From NCBI GenBank assembly GCA_044866775.1, contig JBIOUG010000097.1, positions 1-64,000 of the forward strand: 64,000 bases of DNA, given 5' to 3'. A program made the position numbers and the translations under genes. The notes under the pieces are model-generated. The model ran no database searches, was not told the DNA's origin, and saw only the letters and a program-made list of their open reading frames with translations. This stretch comes from DASUNQ01 sp044866775. GTDB lineage: Bacteria > Acidobacteriota > Thermoanaerobaculia > Multivoradales > UBA5704. The number at the start of each line of letters is the position of its first letter. Position 1 is the first letter of the stretch. This document shows positions 26,216 through 34,805 of the stretch, piece after piece.

Positions 26216-27124
26216 ATGGCGATTCCTCCTCTCTGCTCGGCGCCGGAGTGCAGCCTCGCCAACACCGCCGTCTGGCTGCGCGGGACCGCCCCCTACCGGC
26301 GCAACGGCGAGCCTCGGGTCCTCGACTACGAGCTCCGCCGCTGCTCGCGCTGCGACATGGCCTTCGTCCATCCCACGCCGTCCGCCGAGGTCATGGCCTG
26401 CTTCTACTCGCCGGAGTACACCTACTACGCGCCCGTGCCCGAGGAGACGGCGGAGCGCGAGGCGAGGTCATGGAAGTACAGCGTGGCGCGCCTGCGCTAC
26501 GCGTTCCTGCTGGCGCCGGGCGCGCTGAGCCTCGCCCAGTCCCTCGCCGGGAAGGTGGCGGAGCTGCTCAGCGGCAGGATCGTCAGCTTCACGCTGGGCG
26601 TGCCTCTCCGCCTGCCTGAGGAAACCCCGATCCTCGACTTCGGCTGCGGCAGCGGCACCTGGCTGCGCTCGCTCGCGCGGCGCGGCTACCGCAACCTCTT
26701 GGGGTACGATCTCGACGCCAACCAGGGCTGCAGAGAAGAGCTGGAGCTCCAGGGCGTACGCGTCCTCTCGCCGGCGACGCTCCTCGAGGTGCCGCCGGGC
26801 TCGCTCGGGTGCGTCCGCCTGGAGCACGTCTTCGAGCACCTGACCGATCCGCCGGGGACGTTGCGCCTGCTCTTCGGGCTCCTGCGGCCGCGCGGCCTCC
26901 TGGTCATGACGTTTCCGAGCGTCTACCCGTGGACGGCGATCGAGGATCTGGCGTCCTCTCCCGCTCTCCCGCACGTGCAGTTGCCGATCCATCTCGCGCA
27001 CCACTCGATCGCCTCCGCGACGCGCCTGGTGCGAGACGCCGGCTTCGAGGTCGTGGGGACGCGCATCACGCGGCGCGAGAAGCTGATCACCATGCTCGCG
27101 CGCCGGCCCGGAGACCGCCGTTGA
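26216..27124 (+). CDS. SAM-dependent class I methyltransferase with N-terminal CxxC zinc-ribbon-like segment
   Basis: Protein of 302 residues. The N-terminal part has LRRCSRCDMAFVHPTPS, a CxxC element like the zinc ribbon found before some sugar C- and O-methyltransferases. Motif I for SAM binding is ILDFGCGSGTWLRSLARRGY (~138-157), followed by LLGYDLDAN, and LEHVFEHLTDPPGTLRLLFGLLRPRGLLVMTFPS, a typical motif IV/V region. It probably methylates a sugar of the polysaccharide. It starts at ATG 26216, 6 nt after the upstream stop, and overlaps the next gene through TTGA. Confidence 0.82.
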   Translation: MAIPPLCSAPECSLANTAVWLRGTAPYRRNGEPRVLDYELRRCSRCDMAFVHPTPSAEVMACFYSPEYTYYAPVPEETAEREARSWKYSVARLRYAFLLAPGALSLAQSLAGKVAELLSGRIVSFTLGVPLRLPEETPILDFGCGSGTWLRSLARRGYRNLLGYDLDANQGCREELELQGVRVLSPATLLEVPPGSLGCVRLEHVFEHLTDPPGTLRLLFGLLRPRGLLVMTFPSVYPWTAIEDLASSPALPHVQLPIHLAHHSIASATRLVRDAGFEVVGTRITRREKLITMLARRPGDRR

Positions 27125-28311
27125 AGCTCGCCTTCGTCGTCGAGCGCCCGACGCAGTTCGAGGTCCCGTTCTTTCGCCACGTGGCGGCGGACCCCGAGCA
27201 CCGGCTGCGCGTCCTCTACACCGCTCCCGACCCGGCCGCACCCCCGTTCGATCCCGAGCTGGGCCGCACGGTCGCGTGGGGCTTCGAGCTGCTCGATGGC
27301 TACGAGCACGCGGTCTGTCCGGCGGCCGGCGCGCGGCGCTGGCTGGCGGCGGAGATGCGCCGCGAGAGCTACGACCTGGTGATCGTCAACGGCTACACGC
27401 AGGCGCGCTACCTGCTGGCGACGGCGGCGGCGCGGCGGGCGGGAGCGTCGACCGCGTTGCGCCTCGACTCGGCGCTCTTCGCCGGCAGCGCGCCGCCGGC
27501 GGCGAAGAAGCTCCTCTTCTCGACGCTGCTCGAACGGCTCTACGACGTCTTTTTCGGGGTCGGGACCCTGACCCTGGAGTACCTCCGGGCCCTCGGCGTT
27601 CCCGGCTCGCGCACCGCGCTCTTCCCGTATGCGGTCGACGTGGAGGCCTTTCGGCGCGAATCGCGGCTCTCGCCAGACCAGCGTGCCGCGGTGCGGGCGC
27701 GGACCGGGGTGGCGGCCCGGGCTCGCGTCGTCCTCTGCGTCGCCAAGCTCCACGTGCGCGAAGCGCCATGGGACCTCCTGCGCGCCCAGGCGCAGCGGGG
27801 CAGCGATGACTGGCTGGTGATCGCCGGCGACGGCCCCCTGCGCTCCGACCTGGAGCGGTTCGCACGCGAGCACGGCCTCTCCCGCGTCGTCTTTCTCGGC
27901 TACGTCCCGTACCCCGAGCTGCCGGCCCTCTACGCTGCGGCGGACGTCTTCGTCCATCCGGCGCGCGAGGAGCGTTGGGGGGTCTCGGTCGCCGAGGCGC
28001 TGGCCTGCGGCCTGCCGGTCGTGGCCTCCTCGCGGGTCGGGGCGGCGCGCGACCTGGTCGCCGCCGGACGGAACGGCTGCACCTACCCCGCCGGGGACCA
28101 CGCCGGCCTGGCGCGCTGCCTGGACGAGACGGCGGCGCTCGCGCCGGCCGCGGTGCGCGCGCACAATGCCGCCGTGCTCGCTGCCTGGGATTACGCCGCC
28201 ACCTGGCGCGGCCTGCTGGCCGCGGCCCGGAGCGCAGCGGCTCGCCGGAGGGGCCCGTCGGCGGAGGCAAGCTCCGCCCCGCCACGGAGCTCGACGCGGA
28301 GGGGCCGGTGA
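27121..28311 (+). CDS. Glycosyltransferase family 4
   Basis: Protein of 396 residues starting at TTG 27121. N-terminus KLAFVVERPTQFEVPFFRHVAAD; donor domain ARVVLCVAKLHVREAPWDLLRAQ, WLVIAGDGPLRSDLERFAREHGL, VVFLGYVPYPELPALYAAADVFVHPAREERWGVSVAEALACGLPVVAS (EX7E at ~280). The Gly-rich phosphate loop seen in many GT4 enzymes is less clear. The tail after ~375 is Arg/Ser-rich and low in complexity. Its stop overlaps the next GTG by 4 bp. Confidence 0.86.
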   Translation: MKLAFVVERPTQFEVPFFRHVAADPEHRLRVLYTAPDPAAPPFDPELGRTVAWGFELLDGYEHAVCPAAGARRWLAAEMRRESYDLVIVNGYTQARYLLATAAARRAGASTALRLDSALFAGSAPPAAKKLLFSTLLERLYDVFFGVGTLTLEYLRALGVPGSRTALFPYAVDVEAFRRESRLSPDQRAAVRARTGVAARARVVLCVAKLHVREAPWDLLRAQAQRGSDDWLVIAGDGPLRSDLERFAREHGLSRVVFLGYVPYPELPALYAAADVFVHPAREERWGVSVAEALACGLPVVASSRVGAARDLVAAGRNGCTYPAGDHAGLARCLDETAALAPAAVRAHNAAVLAAWDYAATWRGLLAAARSAAARRRGPSAEASSAPPRSSTRRGR

Positions 28312-29231
28312 CCGCGGTCGTATCCTCCGTCGTCCGGACGCGCCGCGCTGCGGGCACCGCCGGGCCGGTGCCGCTGACGGTGATCGTCACCACCCGCAAC
28401 GAGGAGCTCAACATCGAGCGCTCTCTCGCCAGCGTCCACGGCTTCGCCGACCAGGTCTTCGTCCTCGACTCCGAGAGCGGCGACCGCACGGTCGAGATCG
28501 CGCGCCGCTACGCCGACGAGGTGCGGCAGCTCGCCTACGAGCACGGGCGCATCATTCCCTGGATCTTCCAGTGGGGGCTCGACAACCTGCCGATCCGCAA
28601 CGACTGGGTGCTGATCCTGGAGGCCGATCAGGCGCTGACCCCGGCGCTGCGGGCGGAGATCGCGGCGCTCTTGGCGCGCGGCGAGGTGCGCGAGGACGGC
28701 TTCTACATCCGCCGCCGCCAGATCTTCCGCGGCCGGCCGCTCCGCTTCGGCGGCTACGGGAGCAAGCTGCTGCTCAAGCTCTTCCGCCGCGGCCGCGGCG
28801 AGCTCGACCCCGCGGAGCAGGACACGCGCGTCTACGTCCGCGGTGCCGTGGGACGGCTGCGCGCCCCGCTCGAGGAGTGGAACCGCAAGGAGGACTCGAT
28901 CCTCTTCTACCTCGAGAAGCACCTGCGCTACGCCGAGGCCTTCGCTCGCGAGGAGCTGGCGCGCCGGCGCGGCCTCGCCTGGAAGCGCCGGCCGCGCCTC
29001 TTCGGCACCCCCGACGAGCGGGTGCTCTGGCTGAAGACCGTCTACTACCGGCTGCCGCTCTTCGTGCGGCCGGCGCTCTACTTCGTCTACCGCTACGTCC
29101 TGCTGCTCGGTTTCCTCGACGGCAGGAACGGCTTTCTCTTCCACTTCCTCCAGGCCTTCTGGTTCCGCCTCGTGGTCGACGTGCGCCTGCAGGAGCTGCT
29201 GCGCCGGCCGCCGGGACCGGAGCTCGATTGA
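28308..29231 (+). CDS. Glycosyltransferase family 2 (WaaE/KdtX-like)
   Basis: GT-A transferase of 307 residues: LTVIVTTRNEELNIERSLASVHGFADQVFVLDSESGDRTVEIARRYADEV at the N-terminus and WVLILEADQALTPALRAEIAALL containing the acidic metal-binding EAD (DxD position). The middle RRRQIFRGRPLRFGGYGSKLLLKLFRRGRGELDPAEQDTRVYVRG resembles the LPS core beta-glucosyltransferase WaaE subgroup. A hydrophobic segment near the C-terminus (LYFVYRYVLLLGFLDG) could tether it to the membrane. GTG 28308 overlaps the upstream stop. Confidence 0.87.
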   Translation: MTAVVSSVVRTRRAAGTAGPVPLTVIVTTRNEELNIERSLASVHGFADQVFVLDSESGDRTVEIARRYADEVRQLAYEHGRIIPWIFQWGLDNLPIRNDWVLILEADQALTPALRAEIAALLARGEVREDGFYIRRRQIFRGRPLRFGGYGSKLLLKLFRRGRGELDPAEQDTRVYVRGAVGRLRAPLEEWNRKEDSILFYLEKHLRYAEAFAREELARRRGLAWKRRPRLFGTPDERVLWLKTVYYRLPLFVRPALYFVYRYVLLLGFLDGRNGFLFHFLQAFWFRLVVDVRLQELLRRPPGPELD

Positions 29232-30106
29232 CGGCACGGCCGACAGTACGCGAGCGGGCGGCGCAGGCATGGTCCTGGGCCTGGCGCTTCCGTACCCTGC
29301 CGTTCTCGGAGCGCCTGTTCGGCGGCTTGACGGCCCCCCGCGTGCTGCGCCGCCGGCTGTTCGGCCGCTCGTTCTATGCCGACGTCTCGCGCTCGAGCGT
29401 GCAGCGGCTGCTGTTCCTCCAGGGGGAGGTCTTCATCGCCGAGCGGCGGCTCCTGCGCCGGCTGCTCGCGCCGGCCCACCGGGTCGTGGACGTCGGCGCC
29501 AACATCGGGTACTACGTGCTGCTCTTCGAGAGCGCCGTCGGCGCGCGGGGCCGTCTCTTCTGCTTCGAGCCCGAGCCGGACAACTTGACCGAGCTGCGGC
29601 GGAACGTCGAGCGCAACGGCCTGGCCAACGTCGAGATCTTCCCCATGGCCCTCGGGTGCGCCGCCGCCGTCGTGTCCCTCGACCGCGGCATCAACGGCCA
29701 GGTCCGCGAGGACGGCAGCGGCGAGGTCGAGGTGCCGCTGCGCCGCCTCGACGACGTGGTGACCTCGCCGGTCGACTTCGTCAAGGTGGACGTCGACGGC
29801 TACGAGGGCCACGTCCTCGCCGGGGCCGAGCGCTGCCTGCGGCAACACCGCCCGACGCTCTTCCTCGAGCTGCACCCGGCCCTCATTCGTCCGCCCTTCA
29901 CGATCCGCGGCATCCTCGCGCGCCTGGCGGCGCTCTACCCCACGATCGAGCTCTACGAGCCGGCCCATGAGCGCACCGTCACCGACCGGTTGCGCGCCCG
30001 GTACCTCGGCCGCGGGGTGCGCCGGATCGCGGACCAGGAGGAGCTGCTCAGGGTGTCCGAGCAGCCGGGAGGGAGGGACCCTTTCTGGGCGGTCTGCCTC
30101 CGCTGA
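29228..30106 (+). CDS. FkbM-family SAM-dependent methyltransferase (1 of 3)
   Basis: Protein of 292 residues starting at TTG 29228. SAM-binding motif I is VVDVGANIGYYVLLFESAVG (~85-104), followed by LFCFEPEPDNLTELRRNVERNGL and the FkbM motif VDFVKVDVDGYEGHVLAGAERCL (~180-202). It ends with PTLFLELHP. FkbM enzymes O-methylate hydroxyl groups of sugars and polyketides. This is one of three members of the family in the locus, suggesting O-methylation at several positions of the glycan. Confidence 0.87.
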   Translation: MTARPTVRERAAQAWSWAWRFRTLPFSERLFGGLTAPRVLRRRLFGRSFYADVSRSSVQRLLFLQGEVFIAERRLLRRLLAPAHRVVDVGANIGYYVLLFESAVGARGRLFCFEPEPDNLTELRRNVERNGLANVEIFPMALGCAAAVVSLDRGINGQVREDGSGEVEVPLRRLDDVVTSPVDFVKVDVDGYEGHVLAGAERCLRQHRPTLFLELHPALIRPPFTIRGILARLAALYPTIELYEPAHERTVTDRLRARYLGRGVRRIADQEELLRVSEQPGGRDPFWAVCLR

Positions 30107-30110
30107 CGCG

Positions 30111-31883
30111 ATGAAGCTCCTCGGCCTTTCCGCCTACCACGCCGACGCCTCGGCGGCGGCGCTCGCCGGCGGCCGCTTCGTGGCCGGCGTCGAGGAGGAG
30201 CGCTTCCGCCGCGTCAAGCACTGGGCGGGCTTCCCCGAGCAGGCGCTGCGCTGGTGCCTCGGCGAGATCGGCGGCGACATCCGCGAGGTGGCGGCGATCG
30301 CGGTGTCGCGCCAGCCGCGGGCCTATCTCTGGCGCAAGGCGGCGCTCGCGCTCGCGCACCCGCGCAGCCTGCGGCGCGCCGCCGGCCGCGCCCGCAACCT
30401 GGCGCAGATCCAGGCGCTCGAGGGGCGGCTCGCGGCCGCCTTCGGGCGTGCGCCGCGGGTCGTCCCGGTCGAGCACCACCTGGCGCACGTCGCCTCGGCC
30501 TTCTTCTGCTCGCCGTTCGAGGAGGCGATGTGCCTCTCGGTCGACGGCTTCGGCGACTTCGTCTCCACCATGCTGGCGGTCGGACGCGGCGCGACGGTCG
30601 AGGTGCTCGACCGGGTCTGCTTCCCGCACTCGCTCGGGCTCTACTACACCGCCCTCACCCAGCACCTGGGTTTCCTCGGTTTCGGCGACGAGTACAAGGT
30701 GATGGGGCTCGCCGCCTACGGCGAGCCGTCCTTCGCCGAACGCCTGCGCCGGCTCGTGCCGGCGCGCCCGGACGGCACCTTCCGCCTCGACCTGCGCTAC
30801 TTCCGCCACCTCTCCGAGGGCGTCGACATGACCTGGGAGGACGGGGCGCCGGCGCTCGGCCGCGTCTACACCCGGGCGCTCGAGGAGCTGCTGGGACCGG
30901 CGCGGCGGCCCGACGAGGAGCTGACGCAGCGGCACCGGGACCTCGCCGCCTCGCTGCAGCAGGTCTACGAGGAGCGCTTCTTCGCCCTGGTGCGGGCGCT
31001 CGCGCGGCGCACCGGCCTGCGGCGGCTGGCGCTCGCCGGCGGCTGCGCCTTGAATTCGCTCGCCAACGGCAAGCTCTACGCGGCGACCGGCGTCGAGAGC
31101 GTCTACATCCAGGCCGCGGCCGGCGACGCCGGCACCTCGCTCGGCGCCGCGCTCTGGGCGCAGCACGCGGTGCTCGGAGCGCCGCGCGACGGCTTCGTGA
31201 TGGAGCACTCCGCCTGGGGACCGGCCTACGGCGAGGCCGAAGCGCGGCGGGCGATCGCGGCGGGGATCCCGGAGTCGGGCGGGCGCGACGGCGTCTGGGG
31301 CGAGATCCGCGTCGCGGCCGTCGCGCCCGAGGAGCGGCTGATGCGCGAGACCGCGGCGGCGCTCGCCGGCGGCGAGGTCGTCGGCTGGTACCAGGGGCGG
31401 TCGGAGTGGGGGCCGCGGGCCCTCGGCAACCGCTCGATCCTCGCCGATCCGCGGCGGGCCGACATGAAGGAGCTCCTGAACCGCAAGATCAAGCGCCGCG
31501 AGTCCTTCCGCCCGTTCGCGCCGTCGGTGCTCGAGGAGCGGACCGGCGACTGGTTCACCCTCGACCACCCCGACCCGTTCATGCTCAAGGTCTACCCCAT
31601 CCGCCCCGAGAAGCGGCCGCTGGTGCCGGCCGTGACCCACGTCGACGGCACCGGCCGCCTGCAGACCGTGGCGCGGAGCGCCAATCCGCGCTATTGGGCG
31701 CTGATCCGCGCCTTCGCGGAGCAGACCGGCGTGCCCATGGTGCTCAACACCTCGTTCAACGAGAACGAGCCGATCGTCAACACCCCGGCCGAGGCGCTCG
31801 ACTGCTTCCTGCGCACCCGCATGGACCGGCTGGTGCTGGGGGACGTGGTGCTCGTGCGGACCGATCCGTGCTCCGCGACCTGA
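30111..31883 (+). CDS. Carbamoyltransferase (NodU/CmcH/TobZ family)
   Basis: Protein of 590 residues with the two-domain architecture of O-carbamoyltransferases. The N-terminal Kae1-like domain begins LLGLSAYHADASAAAL, contains the metal-ligand histidines EHHLAHVASAFF (~121-132) and the segment LSVDGFGDF, then GDEYKVMGLAAYGEP. The C-terminal YrdC-like domain has GWYQGRSEWGPRALGNRSILADPR (~425-447) and VLNTSFNENEPIVNTPAEALDCF. It transfers carbamoyl from carbamoyl phosphate (via carbamoyl-AMP) to a sugar hydroxyl, as NodU does on lipochitooligosaccharides. It starts at ATG 30111, and its 3' end overlaps the next gene by 16 nt. Confidence 0.93.
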   Translation: MKLLGLSAYHADASAAALAGGRFVAGVEEERFRRVKHWAGFPEQALRWCLGEIGGDIREVAAIAVSRQPRAYLWRKAALALAHPRSLRRAAGRARNLAQIQALEGRLAAAFGRAPRVVPVEHHLAHVASAFFCSPFEEAMCLSVDGFGDFVSTMLAVGRGATVEVLDRVCFPHSLGLYYTALTQHLGFLGFGDEYKVMGLAAYGEPSFAERLRRLVPARPDGTFRLDLRYFRHLSEGVDMTWEDGAPALGRVYTRALEELLGPARRPDEELTQRHRDLAASLQQVYEERFFALVRALARRTGLRRLALAGGCALNSLANGKLYAATGVESVYIQAAAGDAGTSLGAALWAQHAVLGAPRDGFVMEHSAWGPAYGEAEARRAIAAGIPESGGRDGVWGEIRVAAVAPEERLMRETAAALAGGEVVGWYQGRSEWGPRALGNRSILADPRRADMKELLNRKIKRRESFRPFAPSVLEERTGDWFTLDHPDPFMLKVYPIRPEKRPLVPAVTHVDGTGRLQTVARSANPRYWALIRAFAEQTGVPMVLNTSFNENEPIVNTPAEALDCFLRTRMDRLVLGDVVLVRTDPCSAT

Positions 31884-32632
31884 TCCAGCTCGTCAGCCAG
31901 GAGCGGGTGGTCCGCCGGCGGCTGCCGCGAGAGTTCGGCGGCCACGCCCTCTTCGTCTCGCCCGACGCCTCGCTGCGCTTCTGGCGGCCGGGCCTGGGCG
32001 GCGCCGACCCGCTCCTGCTCCGCCTCGCCGGCGAGCTCGTCGCCCCCGGCGCCAGAGTGTGGGACGTCGGCGCCAACGTCGGCCTCTTCGCATTCGCCGC
32101 CGCCTACCGCGCCGGCCCCGGCGGCGAGGTGGTGGCGGTCGAGGCGGACGACTGGCTGACCTGGCTCCTCCGCCGCTCGGCGCGCTCGCTCCCCGCGCGC
32201 TACGCGCCGGTGCACGTGGTCACGGCCGCGGCCTCCGACGCGCCGGGGATCGCGGCGCTGTGCATCGCCCGGCGCGGCCGCGCGGCGAGCCACCTGCGCG
32301 ACGTCGCCGGCTCGAGCCAGGCCGGCGGCACGCGCGCGGTCGCGCACGTCGCCGCGCTCGCGCTCGACTCGCTGCTCGCCAGCTTCGCGCCGCCCCAGGT
32401 GCTCAAGATCGACGTCGAGGGCGCCGAGGCGCGCTGTTTGCGCGGCGCCGAGCGCCTGCTCGCCGAGGTCCGTCCGACGCTCCTCTGCGAGGTCGCCGCC
32501 GGCAACGCGGAAGCGGCGACCGAGATCCTGCGCCGCCATCGCTACACGATCCTCGACGCCGCGGCCGCGCCCGAGGCGCGCACGCCGCTCGCCAGCGCGC
32601 CCTGGAACACGCTGGCCGTGCCGCGGCCGTGA
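31868..32632 (+). CDS. FkbM-family SAM-dependent methyltransferase (2 of 3)
   Basis: Protein of 254 residues, start GTG 31868 inside the end of the carbamoyltransferase gene. Motif I is VWDVGANVGLFAFAAAYRAG (~63-82), followed by VVAVEADDWLTWLLRRS and the FkbM segment PQVLKIDVEGAEARCLRGAERLL (~177-199). The N-terminus (ALFVSPDASLRFWRPGL) is the short beta-rich lead common in this family. Probable sugar O-methyltransferase acting on the same polysaccharide. Confidence 0.85.
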   Translation: MLRDLIQLVSQERVVRRRLPREFGGHALFVSPDASLRFWRPGLGGADPLLLRLAGELVAPGARVWDVGANVGLFAFAAAYRAGPGGEVVAVEADDWLTWLLRRSARSLPARYAPVHVVTAAASDAPGIAALCIARRGRAASHLRDVAGSSQAGGTRAVAHVAALALDSLLASFAPPQVLKIDVEGAEARCLRGAERLLAEVRPTLLCEVAAGNAEAATEILRRHRYTILDAAAAPEARTPLASAPWNTLAVPRP

Positions 32633-33696
32633 GGGTGCTCGTGATCAGCCACCCGCCGCTGACGGCGGAGCTCGGCGCCGCCCAGATCGCGGTCAACCTC
32701 GCCGATGCCCTGCGCGCGCGCGGCCACGACGCCATGGCCTGGTCGCCGGAGCCGCTGCCGCCGGGCACCCGCTGGTGGGACTTCTGGCGCCGGCAGCGGC
32801 AGGCGATCGAGCGCTTCGCCGCCGCCGCCGGCCCCTTCGACGTCATCGACACCCCGGCCGTCTCGGCGAGCGCCCGGCTCGCGCGGCGCGCGCGCCTCGT
32901 GGTCCGCAGCATTCAGCCCGAGCTGCTCTACCTGCTGCACGACCTGCGGGCCGATCTCGGGCGGCGGCCGATCCCCTCGCCGCGCACCCTGGTCAACACG
33001 CTCGTCGGCGGCGCGCGCGGCGCGGCCATCGTCGGCGGCTGGCGCCGCGCCGATGCGATCCTCTGCCTGGGAAGCTGGGAGCAGGCGTGGATGCGCCGCC
33101 GCCTGCCCTGGCTCGGAGCGAAGCTCGGGGTCTACCTCTGCGCGCCACCCGCGGCCGAGCGCGCCGCGCTCGCCGAGGTCCGCCGCGGGCGTCCGCCGGC
33201 CGCGGCCGGGAGCGGTATCCGCTTCCTCTGGATCGGCCGCTGGGCGGCCCACAAGGGGACCCGCCGCCTGAGCCGCTTCCTAGAGCAGCGCTCGCGCACG
33301 CATCCGGGCGACACCTTCACGCTGGCCGGCTGCGGCCCGGCCGCGCGCCACCTGCCGGCCGCGCTGCTGGCGGACGGCCGCGTTCGTCTCGTGCCCTCGT
33401 TCGCCCGCCACGAGCTGGCGCCGCTCCTCGCCGCCCACGACGCCGGGCTCTTCACCAGCGTCGTCGAGGGATGGGGCCTGAGCCTCAACGAGATGCTCGA
33501 GGCCGGGCTCACCGTCTACGCCACCACGGCCGGCGCGGTGACCGACCTGCGGCCGTTCTGGGGCGACCGCCTGCGCCCCTTTCCGCCGCCGCCGGAGCCC
33601 GCTCCCGCCGGCCCGCCGCCCGACCTCGAGGGCTATCTGGCGCGCTTCTCGTGGCCGGAGATCGCCCGCAGCTACGAAGCGCAGGCGCTGCGGTGA
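32629..33696 (+). CDS. Glycosyltransferase family 4
   Basis: Protein of 355 residues starting at GTG 32629 (GTGA overlap). VLVISHPPLTAELGAAQIAVNLADALRARGHD at the N-terminus, FDVIDTPAVSASARLARRARLVVRSIQPEL in the acceptor domain, IRFLWIGRWAAHKGTRRLSRFL (~198) and VEGWGLSLNEMLEAGLTVYAT (EX7E position ~281) in the donor domain. The C-terminal domain is somewhat short. Adds one sugar in the assembly pathway; donor unknown. Confidence 0.84.
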   Translation: MRVLVISHPPLTAELGAAQIAVNLADALRARGHDAMAWSPEPLPPGTRWWDFWRRQRQAIERFAAAAGPFDVIDTPAVSASARLARRARLVVRSIQPELLYLLHDLRADLGRRPIPSPRTLVNTLVGGARGAAIVGGWRRADAILCLGSWEQAWMRRRLPWLGAKLGVYLCAPPAAERAALAEVRRGRPPAAAGSGIRFLWIGRWAAHKGTRRLSRFLEQRSRTHPGDTFTLAGCGPAARHLPAALLADGRVRLVPSFARHELAPLLAAHDAGLFTSVVEGWGLSLNEMLEAGLTVYATTAGAVTDLRPFWGDRLRPFPPPPEPAPAGPPPDLEGYLARFSWPEIARSYEAQALR

Positions 33697-34805
33697 GCGC
33701 CCCGGTCATCCTGCACGTGGCGCAGATCGACATCCGCCGTGAGTCCGGGATGGGCCGCGTGGCCTGGCACTGGCGGGCCGAGCTCGAAGCCCGCGGCTAC
33801 GCCTTCGTCCACCTCGGCGCCGCGGAAGTGGGAGCGGTGCACCCGGCGGTCTTTCCGCTGGCGGCCTATCGCCGCGCCCGGCGGCTCGGCATCCGGCCGG
33901 CGGCCGTGCTCGTCCACGAGCCGGCCGGCGCGCCGTTCCTCCTCGGCTCCCGCCCGGTCATCGCGTTCAGCCACGGTCTCGAGCGGCGGGGCTGGGAGGC
34001 GAACCTGGCGATGGCGGCGGCGGGAATCGTCTCGATCCGCCGGCGCTCGCGCCTGCTCTTCCCGCTCTGGCGCCTGCGGCAGGCTGACCTGGCACTGCGG
34101 CGCGCAACGGCGGTGCTGGTCCTCAACACGGACGACCTGGCCTATGTGCGCCGCGTCTACCGGCGGACCGCCGAGGACGTCTTCCTCTACAGCAACGGCT
34201 CCTACCCGCTGCCGGAGCGGGTCGACCCGCCCGCCGCGGAGATCCCATCGCTCCTGTTCGCCGGCGCCTGGCTGCCGCGCAAGGGCGTGCGCACGCTGAT
34301 CGGGGCCGTCGCCCTCCTGTCGCGGCGCGGCATGCCCGTGCGCGTGCGCCTCGCCGGCACGGGCGCCGGCGCGGCCGCGGTCCTCGCCGAGTGGCCGGAG
34401 GGGCTGCGCGGCTCGGTCGAGGTGATTCCCCGCTTCGACCTCGACGCGGAGGCGGCGCTCTACGCGCGCGGCGGCATCTTCGTCCTGCCGAGCCATTTCG
34501 AGGGACAGCCGCTCGCCCTGCTCCAGGCGATGGCGGCCGGGTGCTGCTGCATCGCCTCCGACGTCGGCGGCAACCGCGACCTCGTCGTCCATGGCGAGAC
34601 CGGCCTCCTCCACCCGGCGGGAGACGCCGAGGCGCTGGCCGATCGCATCGCGCAGTGCCTCGAGGATCCGGAGCTCCGGCGAATGCTCGGCGAGCGGGCG
34701 CGGCGGGCGGCGGCGCCGCGCACCTGGCAGGCGGCGGCCGCCGGCGTGGCGGACTTCGTCGAGCGGGTGATCGCGCGCAGCTCGGCCCGGAAGGAGCGCC
34801 GGTGA
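33693..34805 (+). CDS. Glycosyltransferase family 4
   Basis: Protein of 370 residues starting at GTG 33693 (GTGA overlap). ILHVAQIDIRRESGMGRVAWHWRAELEARGYAFVHL, SLLFAGAWLPRKGVRTLIGAVALLSRRG (~187-214), VRLAGTGAGAAAVLAEW and FVLPSHFEGQPLALLQAMAAGCCCIASDVGGNRDLV (EX7E at ~269) are all standard GT4 elements. Three consecutive cysteines (GCCCIA) after the EX7E motif are unusual but lie where family members have G/C/A variation. Its stop overlaps the next start by 4 bp. Confidence 0.88.
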   Translation: MSAPVILHVAQIDIRRESGMGRVAWHWRAELEARGYAFVHLGAAEVGAVHPAVFPLAAYRRARRLGIRPAAVLVHEPAGAPFLLGSRPVIAFSHGLERRGWEANLAMAAAGIVSIRRRSRLLFPLWRLRQADLALRRATAVLVLNTDDLAYVRRVYRRTAEDVFLYSNGSYPLPERVDPPAAEIPSLLFAGAWLPRKGVRTLIGAVALLSRRGMPVRVRLAGTGAGAAAVLAEWPEGLRGSVEVIPRFDLDAEAALYARGGIFVLPSHFEGQPLALLQAMAAGCCCIASDVGGNRDLVVHGETGLLHPAGDAEALADRIAQCLEDPELRRMLGERARRAAAPRTWQAAAAGVADFVERVIARSSARKERR